Program-made: the position numbers and the translations under genes | Notes under the pieces: generated by a model | Told to the model about the DNA's origin: nothing | What the model saw: the letters and a program-made list of their open reading frames with translations, nothing else | The model's database searches: none | From: CAWFFV01 sp963814985 | Lineage (GTDB): Bacteria > Chloroflexota > Ktedonobacteria > Ktedonobacterales > Ktedonobacteraceae | Reading direction: 5' to 3' | Assembly (NCBI GenBank): GCA_963814985.1 | Contig: CAWFFV010000007.1 | Coordinates: 1-64,000 of the forward strand | Length of the DNA stretch: 64,000 nucleotides | Part shown: positions 47,538 to 55,968 of the stretch, one piece after another | Position numbering within the stretch: position 1 is the stretch's first letter | Layout: the number at the start of each line of letters is the position of its first letter

Positions 47538-47756
47538 AGTTGTGAGTGGACTATAGAGACTCCGTTGGCGAATGGCATGACAGGGAGAAGATGCACACGA
47601 ATTACCTGCTTTCCGCATTTTTGCCTCTTCTACTTGGGCATTGACGACGCTTATGATCAAGTTGAAAGAGGAAAAGGTGTTCTCAATGATCCGACGGGGA
47701 TTCTCCCTGCCCGTTTTACTATTCGCCAACGGAGTCTCTATAATTCACTCACAACT
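47538..47756. mobile_element. MITE family 1, complete copy (219 bp)
   Basis: Begins AGTTGTGAGTG and ends CACTCACAACT. Inner arms CTATAGAGACTCCGTTGGCG and its complement extend the inverted repeat to about 40 bp. Outward-reading frames in each arm encode IRQRSLY..LTT. The same length and ends occur at 50323-50541. Confidence 0.85.
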
Positions 47757-48011
47757 AAAATAAGTGCCCGTTATAGGCCCACTAAAGGCCAAAATTTTGC
47801 GCTAGGGGATAATGGGGAGATATGAGCTGAAATCGGTCATTGGGTAAATGTTGACTACCTTCCTATTTTGGTGTGTTTGAGTTGTGTTGGGTAAATGTGC
47901 GATTGCGGCGCACAGAACAACAAAGAAGCCTCTGGACAAACCAGAGGCGACTCGCAGTAGCTCGGACAAGAGCGCCAGAGCGTTCTATTCTGGAAGGTAC
48001 GAGTCTCTTTC
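47757..48011. repeat. Dispersed repeat and hairpin
   Basis: 47775-47850 (GCCAAAATTTTGCGCTAGGG...GATATGAGCTGAAATCG) is the reverse complement of 15110-15185. A hairpin at 47928-47948 follows. Confidence 0.65.
47928..47948 (-). terminator. Hairpin downstream of the BNR-repeat protein gene
   Basis: GCCTCTGG (47928-47935) pairs with CCAGAGGC (47941-47948) around ACAAA. It lies about 65 bases past the stop of the minus-strand gene; TTCTTTGTTG follows the stem on that strand, so termination is plausible. The same stem recurs at 53979-53998. Confidence 0.55.
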
Positions 48012-49868
48012 TCAGTTATCAAAGTACTGGTTGGGACTGCTGATAGGCGTTGCGTGATCAGGTATCTGAAAAGAAAAGGTATTAAATGTAATAAAGGTGA
48101 GCCTGAAATATCGTATGCTGAGAGTATCAGGTTGTATTGTTTCACTATAGGCCTGATAAACGTATCCAGTACTCCGATCAATCCAGAAGTCTATTATGGT
48201 TGCACTATGCGTACTTGGATTAGTAGAGAGCCGAGGCGAGATGTCATCGTCAATGCCCAAAGCCTGCAAATCCTTCGAAATGTCTTGTTGAAAGGTTACT
48301 TGGATATGACGAATTCTCGCAGTGTCAGTAATGTTCTGAGCTTCAGGAAGAAATCCCCCTATCGCGTCATGCAATGTCCCCTTTTGTAGAGACAGATCGA
48401 TTAACGCACTCACCTGTGGCATCCCCGCTTCGATATAGAGGCGAGCGTCATCGAAAGCCAGGAACTTCTCTTTTGAGATCACATCGTAGCCATTCTCCCT
48501 TGAAACATAGACGTTGTCCTTCTGAATAAGCGTGCCAAAGACCATGCGCTGCTTGAGTCCTGTTGATGTTTCTAAAATCCTGAGGGACGAGAGATCAGGA
48601 GCTATCATCCCACCCATAGCGTTTATTATTAATGTCTTGTCGTTAAGTCGTGTTCCTGCGTTGTCATAAAATTCTGTTGCTGTGCCGAGACGGAAGGTGG
48701 CAGAGTGTAGCTTCGCCATTACCGTTTGACTTTTTTGAAGGAGGTGGGTGAGGTCAGGGGAGGTTGTGCTTGAGGAAAGCTCATCCTTCGCTACAAGTGT
48801 GCCAGACCTACCATTCACGCTGATTACCTGTTCGGAGCTAACGCCAAAGCAGAGGTTTGTACTCGGACAGGTTATACTTTTAAGGTCAGAGGTGGCATCG
48901 GACTTCTGACTCTTCCAGGTGCTTCCCCCATCATCTGTCATCAGGATTTCTCCCGGTGGACAAGGATGAGGTATAAGATAGCCGCAACTATCCCGTTGTC
49001 TCCCGATAGTGATGTTAGTGGTCAGGAAGCAGATGCGAGTATTGGGGCAGGCGATGTTCTGAAATGCATCAGCGTTACTACTATAGAGCGTCTGCCAGGT
49101 GTTTCCTCCATTGGTTGTGCTCTTGATGATAAAGCGGCCAGCGAAGGGATCATTGAAGGGGGAGGAGCCATCAGCATAGCCAACGGTAAAACAGGTGCTG
49201 ACACTGGGACAGGCTATGCTATTCAGGCCCCCGCTATAGAGGCCCTGTTGTGTCTTCCAGGTCTGGCCTCCATCAGTGGTGTTGATGATGTCCTGATAGC
49301 CTATATTGCCGGTGGCGACAGCAAAACAGATATTTGTGCTGGGACAAGCTATGCTCTTGAGACCGGAACCATACTGGTTTCCCCAGCTTCTCCAGGTACT
49401 TCCGCCATTGGTGCTCTTGAATATCTCATTAGTACTAACGGCAAAGCACGTGTTGACATTGGGGCAGGCTATGTTCAAAAGTGAGGAGGGGGTACCGCTG
49501 TTCAGCTTCTTCCAGGTGCTCCCGCCATTGGTGCTCTTGAGAATGATTCCATCGTTGCCAACGGCAAAACAGATCTTTCCATTGGGACAAACGATGTCGT
49601 TCAGGCCTTTGGTTGTGCCACTGCTCTGGCTTGTCCAGGTCTGGCCTCCATTGGTGGTCATTGCAATTGTTCCATCATCGGCAGCAAGAAGACACGTGTT
49701 TGCAGTTGTACAGGTTATATCCTGGAAGGAGTGAGCGCGAAAAAAGTTTTGATTTGGAAAGAGAAGCGAGGGGACATATATCAGTATGAGAAAGAGAAGA
49801 ACAATGAGACTGCATAGAACGAGGAAAATTTTCCAGATCGGTCGTCGTGATTTTGGTCGGGATGCCAT
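48012..49868 (-). CDS. Membrane-anchored protein with BNR/Asp-box repeats and LppX-like domain
   Basis: 618 codons; AAAAGGGGCTTTCTC precedes the ATG. One N-terminal helix (IFLVLCSLIVLLFLILIYVP) anchors it with the bulk outside. Residues about 45-360 hold at least seven repeats of the form ...C.....CFAVG..G.I..STNGGSTW, a sialidase/YCF48-type beta-propeller with paired cysteines in each blade (e.g. IACPNVNTCFAVS). Residues about 375-600 resemble the LppX/LprG lipid-carrier fold (LLQKSQTVMAKLHSATFRLG, GGMIAPDLSSLRIL, FWIDRSTGYVYQAYSE). A role in binding a surface ligand or lipid is inferred. Intact. Confidence 0.75.
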   Translation of the reverse strand: MASRPKSRRPIWKIFLVLCSLIVLLFLILIYVPSLLFPNQNFFRAHSFQDITCTTANTCLLAADDGTIAMTTNGGQTWTSQSSGTTKGLNDIVCPNGKICFAVGNDGIILKSTNGGSTWKKLNSGTPSSLLNIACPNVNTCFAVSTNEIFKSTNGGSTWRSWGNQYGSGLKSIACPSTNICFAVATGNIGYQDIINTTDGGQTWKTQQGLYSGGLNSIACPSVSTCFTVGYADGSSPFNDPFAGRFIIKSTTNGGNTWQTLYSSNADAFQNIACPNTRICFLTTNITIGRQRDSCGYLIPHPCPPGEILMTDDGGSTWKSQKSDATSDLKSITCPSTNLCFGVSSEQVISVNGRSGTLVAKDELSSSTTSPDLTHLLQKSQTVMAKLHSATFRLGTATEFYDNAGTRLNDKTLIINAMGGMIAPDLSSLRILETSTGLKQRMVFGTLIQKDNVYVSRENGYDVISKEKFLAFDDARLYIEAGMPQVSALIDLSLQKGTLHDAIGGFLPEAQNITDTARIRHIQVTFQQDISKDLQALGIDDDISPRLSTNPSTHSATIIDFWIDRSTGYVYQAYSETIQPDTLSIRYFRLTFITFNTFSFQIPDHATPISSPNQYFDN

Positions 49869-50322
49869 GAGAAAGCCCCTTTTCTTTTGTTATGCTTTTT
49901 ATTTTATCTCAGATATGAAAGTTCCATACTAAATATATGTCATTAAATACTTGTAAATCACAGTATTACAGGCCTCTCAGTGCCATTTTGAGATTATCTC
50001 GATCCCATTTTCCCAGTGACAAGAACGTAGACGACATCTCTTTTCCTCTGCATTTTCCTACGTCGTGGTCAAATTATCTTGAGAAAGATATATAGTGGGG
50101 TCATGCCGTCTCCCTATATGTTTTCCCTACAGTATACTGCGTAAATTCCAATATTCAATGATCGAATTGTTTTCCAATGATCCTTGATGTTTTTTAAGCG
50201 TCATGGTTATAAGTTATGTGCCTGGCGTCCCACGGATGAGTTGCACAACATGGGCGAGGCTCTCCACGCAGAGAGAAATTTGCTTGAGGCTGTTTAGAAC
50301 TCCAGAAAATGCGGCTCTTTTG
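49869..50322. other. AT-rich intergenic region
   Basis: 49869-50213 holds no gene, repeat or strong hairpin that I can see beyond the start-side sequence of the BNR protein gene. 50214-50250 carries the CGCCTGGCGTCCCACGGAT / TTGCACAACATGGGC repeat seen at 3665 and 56275. Confidence 0.5.
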
Positions 50323-50541
50323 GTTGTGAGCAGATTATATAGACTCCGTTGGCGAATGGCATAACAGGGAGAAGATGCACACGAATTACCTGCTTTTCGC
50401 CTCTTTGCCTCTTCTGCTTGGGTATGAGTTCCTCCCATACACGAGTCATACAGAAGAAAAGAGGATTTCAATGCTTCAAAGGCGACTCTCTCTGCCCGTT
50501 TTGCCATTCGCCAACGGAGTCTATATAAAACACTCACAACT
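50323..50541. mobile_element. MITE family 1, complete copy (219 bp)
   Basis: GTTGTGAGCAGATTATATAG at the left end and CACTCACAACT at the right; arms of about 40 bp (GACTCCGTTGGCGAATGGCA). The right arm reads outward as ATLSARFAIRQRSLYKTLTT and the frame continues past the element as IVALALGALLVAYVVTRFDA, a membrane helix, to 50718, but there is no start codon. Compare the gene at 20127-20579. Confidence 0.85.
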
Positions 50542-50711
50542 ACCATAGTTGCCCTGGCCCTGGGTGCTCTACTGGTCGCATATGTTGTTACCCGCTTCGA
50601 CGCTTTCAGGGCAGAACAGAATGAGGGACACCTGTTATTTGGTTGGTGTCTCTTTTTTATGGGCCAGGAGGGAGCTGGTACCTTGCACAACAGAAATGTA
50701 TCCTACGCTCT

Positions 50712-50865
50712 AGCCTAGGGGTTATGTATAGGGAAGACCATGCCCTATAGCTAGCGCCTACTTTAGAGCCTGGGATATGGAGCAATGAAAAGGCGTCGTT
50801 GGGCTTGTAGAGCAGGGATAGACCTCCAATAGGTATTAGTGGAAGCGCTCGCGCGAGCGTTTTTT
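50712..50865 (+). ncRNA. Candidate small structured RNA with terminator
   Basis: TATAGGG (50727-50733) pairs with CCCTATA (50743-50749), other complementary blocks follow, and the region ends in the strong terminator CGCTCGCGCGAGCG + T6 (50846-50865). It contains no convincing ORF and no protein gene ends just upstream that would need this terminator. The function is unknown; it could also be only the end of a lost gene. Confidence 0.3.
50846..50865 (+). terminator. Rho-independent terminator
   Basis: Perfect palindrome CGCTCGCGCGAGCG followed directly by TTTTTT. Confidence 0.75.
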
Positions 50866-51035
50866 CTTTCGGCGCGATCTGGTTCGTGGATGAATGTCAC
50901 TTTACTATTTTATCTGCCCTGGTGTGACTTTCGTTTACACTGACACCATTCAATCAAGAAAAGCACTTGACTACTAGGAAAGTATTTGCATGAGATATAA
51001 TACTCCTGTACTTGTGAAGAAAGAAGGTAATTGAG

Positions 51036-51559
51036 GTGCCCGATCAGAATGATTTTTTGCGAGATCCGGTATGGCAATTTATAGGTGTCGTTATCGCCAT
51101 TGCTAGTGTGATTATTTCGATTTTAGCTCTTCCAGATACTTCCCGCCATCTTGGCATCTTCATTCTCCTTCTTGGTGGCATCATCGTTTTAGCTCTCATG
51201 TTTCGTAGAAGTATATTTCCTTTGCGGCTACGAGGCTTCTTCCTTAATGTGGGCCAACCAACTTCGGTCACCTTACGGTGGTTGATAGTGGTCCGAGTAT
51301 TATTGCGCCGGGAGTACGCTTTAGCTTGGTATCGCGGAACAGCATCGGACGCAGCCCAACCTGCACCATTCAGATCCCTGATAACTTTGTCTCTTCTGAA
51401 CACACACTCCTCTGGTACCGCAATGGAAGGTGGTATGTTCAGGATGCTGGAAGTGTCAATGGGACATTCGTCAATAATCAACCTGCTCATGAAGCTCTAC
51501 AGGCTAAACTTGGCGATATTGTACGAGTTGGCTACATTCAATTCGAGCTTACCTCTTGA
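51036..51559 (+). pseudogene. Membrane-anchored FHA-domain protein, frameshifted
   Basis: GTG start at 51036 with AGAAGG upstream. The first frame gives two membrane helices (WQFIGVVIAIASVIISILAL, HLGIFILLLGGIIVLALMF). Near 51260 the frame shifts and the second frame encodes an FHA domain: IGRSPTCTIQIPDNFVSSEH, WYRNGRWYVQDAGSVNGTFV and LGDIVRVGYIQFELTS. FHA domains bind phosphothreonine and in these bacteria often read the output of Ser/Thr kinases. Without the shift it would be a 170-residue membrane-tethered phosphopeptide receptor. Confidence 0.75.
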
Positions 51560-51595
51560 GCTTCTCGGCTCGCTCCTCCTTTGAAAAGAATGCTT

Positions 51596-51898
51596 TTAAT
51601 CGTGGGTCTTCCTTCGGGGCAGAAAAAATGATGGGAGAGAAGAAAAAGGAGGTGGGAAGCTATGGATGGTTCCAGATACGTCTCTGCCATTGGGATCATA
51701 GATATTCGTAGCCATCAGAAGAGGTGGTGCACCTCTAATAATCAAGTGATTTGGTGTGGGAAGGCATCGGGCTGTTGCCCTGAAATCATCAGGGGTCTCG
51801 ATTTCAATGCAATCTCCGATTTCTAACAATTCAGCAGTATCAATTGTGTTTGAAAGCATCCCAATTGCAAGCTGGATACTTTTTGAGATATCGCTCAT
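51596..51898 (-). CDS. Small hypothetical protein
   Basis: 100 codons; AGGGAGAAGAAGC precedes the ATG. MSDISKSIQLAIGMLSNTID begins a helical part, followed by ELLEIGDCIEIETPDDFRAT with a strand-rich look and a Pro/Ser/Phe-rich tail. No domain recognised. It converges on the FHA gene. Confidence 0.5.
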   Translation of the reverse strand: MSDISKSIQLAIGMLSNTIDTAELLEIGDCIEIETPDDFRATARCLPTPNHLIIRGAPPLLMATNIYDPNGRDVSGTIHSFPPPFSSLPSFFLPRRKTHD

Positions 51899-53028
51899 GC
51901 TTCTTCTCCCTTTTTGTTATTTTACCATCCCATGTTTTTAGAGTGCGGGAATATCGTGCAACGTTATCATTGGTTCGTATCTGGTCAGTTGGAAGGGCGA
52001 CAACTGGCGTTTGTTTGCGGTGTTGTGCAAGGAGCCACTTCCCTGGTATTCAAAAGAAGATGATACGTTGTGAGTGTTTTGTATATTGCACTCACAACAA
52101 GAAGCAATCGTAAATTGACTCTTGCCCATCTGAGAAAGAAAACAGTGGATTAGAGCTTGGCCCAGGATATTGTGGAACGTGGCGTATCAGGAAAAGGAAG
52201 GTCGTTTTTGATACTCAGACCATCAAGTATAACAGATAGATACACGAGAAAACCGGAACGCGACCAGAACAGGATAGGAACGCGACCAGGAAAGGATAGG
52301 AACTCGATAGGAAAAGAACCAGAAAAGTTTGCTGCTTCGATCAGAAAAGCAGTCCGGACTCGTTTTCAGATGCAGAGAGACGCAAGAAAAGGCATGCCGA
52401 ATTTGACGGTGTAGAAACGTTTTAGAGCAAGCTGGGAAGGCTCTTGAGGAGGAGGAAGAAACAATGGCACTCTTGAATAGTGTTGCGCCATTTCCATGGC
52501 ATCCCATGTTTTGGTCGTCTCCTGCTACACTACAACGAAAAGAAGAGCACAGACCTCTGAGCGAGTTTTGAGAAACCAGAATTGCAGAGAGAAGCCAAAA
52601 ACCGGATGCAAGTCTTGCATCTCAAAAAGATCGTGGTTTTGTGCTCAAATTGCCTATAACTCTATAGGGAGGAATTGTCTGTATTTTCGTCTGTAGGAGG
52701 CACCAGTTCTTCTCCAGTGCTTCTGACACCCTCTGCATTTTGCCCTTGTGGTTTCTCCCAATTGATGGTATATCCATGAGTAACCAAACAAAACAGCCGT
52801 AAAAAGCTGGCAGGTTCGTCCCCTGTGCCTGTCGAGTTCCTCCAGGAATCGGACGGAGTGATCTGCTCTCTCAGAAGTAGGGTGGTCTCCTATGCCAGTG
52901 AGTTGCTCCTGGAAGAGGACCGATATGATTGGTGTCAAAACCTGCTCATAACGCATGAAAAGTGGAATGAAGCGGAAGATGTCATCTCGACATCACAAAA
53001 ACTCAGATGATATCAAGGAGAAGGTCAT
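51899..53028. repeat. Long block of three consecutive dispersed repeats
   Basis: 52152-52503 is an uninterrupted copy of repeat family B. 52512-52775 is family C (GGTCGTCTCCTGCTACAC ... GGTTTCTCCCAATTGATGG), also at 57284-57540. 52796-53012 is the long form of family A. Each carries a short open frame (MALLNSVAPF at 52464; PVEFLQESDGVICSLRSRVV around 52830), possibly remnants of proteins. 51950-52060 has TTGTGCAA-type repeats. Confidence 0.75.
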
Positions 53029-53772
53029 ATGACACAGGACCAGACGGATGGATTGAAAATTATTGGTGCAGGCTTTGGACGAACCGGCACGCGGTCATTG
53101 AAGGACGCCCTCGAAATACTTGGCTTTGGCCCCTGTTACCATATGGTAGAAGTATTTGAGCACCCCGAACATGTTGCTCTCTGGAAAGCAGCCACTGAGG
53201 GCGAGTCGGTCAATTGGCAAAAGATTTTTCACGAGTATCAAGCGACGGTAGACTGGCCTGCCTGCACGTTTTACAAAGAACTAATGGCAACGTATCCCAA
53301 TGCCAAAGTATTGCTGAGCATGCGCGATCCTGAGAAATGGTACGAGAGCACAAAAAGCACTATCTACCAGGTAAGTCAGCGCAGTCGCACGTCCTCAGCT
53401 TTACTGGTATTCTTCTTCTTAAAACTCGTGAAACATGGCATAGCCGCAGCAACGCCGATGGTCAACCGGCTGGTATGGAAAGACACGTTTCATGATCGCT
53501 TCGAGGAGAAAGAGTATGCAACCTCTGTTTTTAATCAGCACAACGAAGAAGTCAAAAACTACGTCCCACCCGAAAAATTGCTGGTTTATTCTGTGAAAGA
53601 TGGCTGGGAGCCTCTATGTGCCTTCCTGGGCGTGCCAGTACCTGATGTATCCTTCCCTCATCTCAACGATCGTGAAAGCTTTCCCGGTAACGAGATGGGG
53701 CAGTACATCCAAAAACGAGCTGTTGCGGTTTTTGGTGCCTTACGCATGAAACATGGAGTGAGGCCAGAATGA
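53029..53772 (+). CDS. Sulfotransferase-family P-loop protein
   Basis: 247 codons; AAGGAGAAGGTCAT precedes the ATG. The PAPS-binding loop KIIGAGFGRTGTRSLKDALE (residues 10-29) and SMRDPEKWYESTKSTIYQ (3'-phosphate site) fit the Sulfotransfer_4 group that resembles NAD-dependent-epimerase-neigh-boured sulfotransferases of bacteria and fungi. The end of the domain is VYSVKDGWEPLCAFLGVPVP. The last 11 residues (ALRMKHGVRPE) are encoded by repeat family A, so the native C-terminus was probably replaced. Family A copies flank the gene directly on both sides. Substrate unknown. Confidence 0.8.
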   Translation: MTQDQTDGLKIIGAGFGRTGTRSLKDALEILGFGPCYHMVEVFEHPEHVALWKAATEGESVNWQKIFHEYQATVDWPACTFYKELMATYPNAKVLLSMRDPEKWYESTKSTIYQVSQRSRTSSALLVFFFLKLVKHGIAAATPMVNRLVWKDTFHDRFEEKEYATSVFNQHNEEVKNYVPPEKLLVYSVKDGWEPLCAFLGVPVPDVSFPHLNDRESFPGNEMGQYIQKRAVAVFGALRMKHGVRPE

Positions 53773-53872
53773 TGATGTCATCTGGACATCACAAAAACTC
53801 AGATGATATCTCGGCGTAACACGGCTTGTAGAGCGCGTGCGCATGGTGAAACTTCATCAGGCTCTACTTGTC
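53745..53872 (+). repeat. Repeat family A copy after the sulfotransferase gene
   Basis: GCATGAAACATGGAGTGAGG, GATGTCATCTGGACATCACA, CTCGGCGTAACACGG and ATGGTGAAACTTCATCAGGC. It overlaps the last codons of the gene. With the copy at 52910-53012 it brackets the gene as direct repeats. Confidence 0.8.
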
Positions 53873-53891
53873 TTTGGCTAATTCTAGAGCT

Positions 53892-53949
53892 GTATAACAC
53901 ACCTGTCGAGTTGTAGCTTGCCCGAGGTGCGATATCGATGCAATATAAC
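53892..53949 (-). promoter_or_regulatory. Diverged CRISPR leader-like sequence without repeats
   Basis: TATAACACACCTGTCGAGTT and CCGAGGTGCGATATCGATGC align without gaps to the leader at 45841-45895 (about three quarters identical, same spacing). No adjacent repeat survives. Confidence 0.45.
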
Positions 53950-53978
53950 GTACCCATTTTGATACAAGATGACAAAAA

Positions 53979-53998
53979 GCCTCTGGTTGTCCAGAGGC
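53979..53998. terminator. Hairpin
   Basis: GCCTCTGG (53979-53986) and CCAGAGGC (53991-53998), loop TTGT, with AAAAA before and no U-tract after. Same stem as 47928-47948; on the minus strand it would be followed by TTTTTG. Confidence 0.45.
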
Positions 53999-54095
53999 AA
54001 TGCGCACCATATTGTCGCTTTTGACAAATATCTTTTACATACGTCTCTTTATCTGAATACTGCTGTTACTTAGTTTACATCAAAAGGTGAAACCT

Positions 54096-54887
54096 ATGAA
54101 AAAATTTTTAGATTTTGCTTTTCCTTTTGTAATAATCATGGTAGTGTTGGTTCTATTTTTACAGTCTTGTAGTAATAGCACAAGTGATCATCCGAACGGA
54201 TCAATCAAGGTAGACTCAGTATACACAACGGACGCGTATCAGAAGGATAAAACTGCTTTTGGGCGTGGTGACCTTATTAACTATGATGTCAAAGTAGATA
54301 ACACGATGAGTAGTCAGTTATCTCTTAACATTCATGTTCACGTATTCGCTACCGCTTATAACCAATTCGTATCCTCCCATCTCTATACTTATGATCACAT
54401 AACGACTATTCGTTCGGTAAAACAAGGGGTTTCCATACTTCAGACTGCTACAAGTATTCCCAGTGATGCTGCCCCCGCAATCTATGAGATACAAATTACC
54501 GTTATGCCAGGGAATACTTCTTTTGCTGCGAAGTCAGAGGAAAGTCGTTTTACAATTCAGCCACCGGCACAGTTAGGACCATTCACGACAGGAACGTTCA
54601 CTCGTGATGATGGGCACGTCCAGGGCACAGCGCAACTGACCATTACAAAGAATGGGAATTACATATTTAGTGGTTGTATAGAGAATCTCTCCAGCATTCT
54701 CGGCTATAGTGACGTATTCTCATGGGGTATTGTAAGTGCTTCCGGTACCCTCTACAAATTTGACCACACAGGAGGTATATCTGGTAAGTGGCAGGGTCTT
54801 GATCGAATCAACATAAGGATTGTTGGATCACAAGTGGCACAAACATCGCTATGGCAAACGATTGGATCCCTCTCTCTTTTCAAGTAA
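54096..54887 (+). CDS. Predicted lipoprotein, probably frameshifted near its C-terminus
   Basis: 264 codons from MKKFLDFAFPFVI; AAAAGGTGA lies before this ATG and the in-frame GTG at 54087 is part of that site. Lipobox LQSC gives a lipidated Cys near residue 25. A beta-sandwich region (IKVDSVYTTDAYQKDKTAFG ... MPGNTSFAAKSEESRF) is followed by a second domain, TGTFTRDDGHVQGTAQLTIT and YIFSGCIENLSS. A second frame from 54851 to 55030 reads ANDWIPLSFQVNHWESDVHG and ends VAGNGGGDGGGD; it looks like the true C-terminus reached by a shift near 54840. Function unknown. Confidence 0.6.
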   Translation: MKKFLDFAFPFVIIMVVLVLFLQSCSNSTSDHPNGSIKVDSVYTTDAYQKDKTAFGRGDLINYDVKVDNTMSSQLSLNIHVHVFATAYNQFVSSHLYTYDHITTIRSVKQGVSILQTATSIPSDAAPAIYEIQITVMPGNTSFAAKSEESRFTIQPPAQLGPFTTGTFTRDDGHVQGTAQLTITKNGNYIFSGCIENLSSILGYSDVFSWGIVSASGTLYKFDHTGGISGKWQGLDRINIRIVGSQVAQTSLWQTIGSLSLFK

Positions 54888-55030
54888 ATCACTGGGAGAG
54901 CGATGTACATGGAACCATAAGCAATATGAGTGGCAATGTGGTGAATTTCTTTAAAGATCATGGAGTTGAGATCATACTTACGGTCATACAAGTTGCTGGT
55001 AATGGAGGTGGTGATGGAGGCGGTGATTGA
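54851..55030 (+). pseudogene. Displaced C-terminus of the lipoprotein or small separate ORF
   Basis: 59 codons, ATG at 54851 inside the lipoprotein gene, +1 frame relative to it. It reads MANDWIPLSFQVNHWESDVH, then a helix VVNFFKDHGVEIILTVIQVA and a Gly/Asp tail. There is no ribosome binding site, so continuation of the upstream gene by a shift is more likely than independent translation. Confidence 0.45.
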
Positions 55031-55214
55031 GTGCGCTACTACCAGGGTATTTGGCCCCAAGAGCCTGTTACCCCACGGGTTGCGCAACGATGCGATTGTG
55101 AGCGAGTGGAGGGCCTTATGGTGACTCATCGATGCGGGTGGTGAAGCTGACTTGATTACGCAAGGGGAGGAAGCTAGAAGGGAGAGTGTGAAAGCGGAGA
55201 AAGAAGGTGAACAC

Positions 55215-55330
55215 ATGAAAGCCATGAGCGTGCTAGATGCGAAAGAGTGGGTAGTGGAAACGTTCGGAGAGGTAGAACTGGGAGATCCGCGACGGCGAGA
55301 CCGGGTGGTACCAAATAATGTTAAGATTTA
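55215..55330 (+). pseudogene. N-terminal remnant of an IS4/Tn5-type transposase
   Basis: MKAMSVLDAKEWVVETFGEV, then ELGDPRRRDRVV, is the DNA-binding N-terminus of Tn5-like transposases (usually WxxxxFGxxxLGDxRRxxR). After 55310 the sequence is AT-rich and unrelated. The catalytic domain is gone. Confidence 0.65.
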
Positions 55331-55461
55331 CATATTCTTTATAGGATATCTTGTATTTACTTTCTATATATAGCATACTCAATATCACACCTACAAAAAA
55401 TAAATACTCCGACCATGTATAAAAATTTTGATAGGCTACATAGTACAAACCAGAAAGGATA

Positions 55462-55968
55462 TTGCTGGTGTACGATGACATCATTAACCTTGTCAAGCTA
55501 GGTGCCGAGCTATTTACTGACATACATAATGCTACCCAACACCACCACTCAAGCTTCGTGAATTCAGACAATTTCAAGGTGGGAAGTGATCTCTACCAAA
55601 TAGGTCAAAAAGCGTACAAAATAAGCTCAGATGCCCAGAGAAGACGGCAGGGTACTATATTCGCCAGCAGATGGCTATATAACAATGACGGCTATCCTTT
55701 CGGGCTGAGCTTTAATCAAGAATCCGGCACAGTGACGATGGCCGTAGAGCGTTTAGACCGCGGTGATTTTAACTATTACCAAGGCATTGGAGAAATCTAC
55801 GCTAACAGCATTTCTATGATTATCTCTGGATATAATCAAAGAACAGGTGATTTTCTCGTAATGAGGGGTGCTTCAGACGACGGATACAACATACTATTGG
55901 CACAGTGGATACAGGGCTATGACATAACCTATTCGTATGCAACAAGGGTGAGCGAATGGTTAAAGTAG
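55462..55968 (+). CDS. Hypothetical protein
   Basis: 168 codons from MLVYDDIINLVKLGAELFTD; AGGATATTGCTG precedes the ATG, a weak ribosome binding site. The N-terminal 60 residues are helical; then FASRWLYNNDGYPFGLSFNQ, VTMAVERLDRGDFNYYQGIG and MIISGYNQRTGDFLVMRGAS suggest a beta-rich domain. There is no signal peptide. Family unknown. AT-rich relative to the neighbours, so possibly transferred separately. Confidence 0.5.
   Translation: MLVYDDIINLVKLGAELFTDIHNATQHHHSSFVNSDNFKVGSDLYQIGQKAYKISSDAQRRRQGTIFASRWLYNNDGYPFGLSFNQESGTVTMAVERLDRGDFNYYQGIGEIYANSISMIISGYNQRTGDFLVMRGASDDGYNILLAQWIQGYDITYSYATRVSEWLK

Larger units (their letters stand above)
50542..51035. other. Intergenic region with candidate small RNA
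   Basis: 50542-50718 continues an open frame from the MITE and includes a GCTGGTACCTTGCACAACA repeat. 50712-50865 is a candidate structured transcript (separate entry). 50866-51035 lies upstream of the FHA gene; TTGACT (50967) and TATAAT (50996) are present but 23 bases apart. Confidence 0.45.
53773..54095. other. Intergenic region with leader relic and hairpin
   Basis: Repeat A tail to 53872; CRISPR leader-like sequence at 53892-53949; hairpin GCCTCTGG-TTGT-CCAGAGGC at 53979-53998; ribosome binding site AAAAGGTGA of the next gene. Confidence 0.6.

Noticed and set aside
48966..49734. Long plus-strand frames opposite the BNR-repeat gene
   Set aside because: Repetitive antisense shadows of the Asp-box repeats.
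50967..51001. TTGACT and TATAAT as promoter of the FHA gene
   Set aside because: Spacing is 23 bases, too long for a standard promoter; kept only as a note.
52796..53872. Repeat family A as integron attC sites
   Set aside because: No attC-type core sites (GTTRRRY) in the right arrangement and no integron integrase nearby; the palindrome differs.
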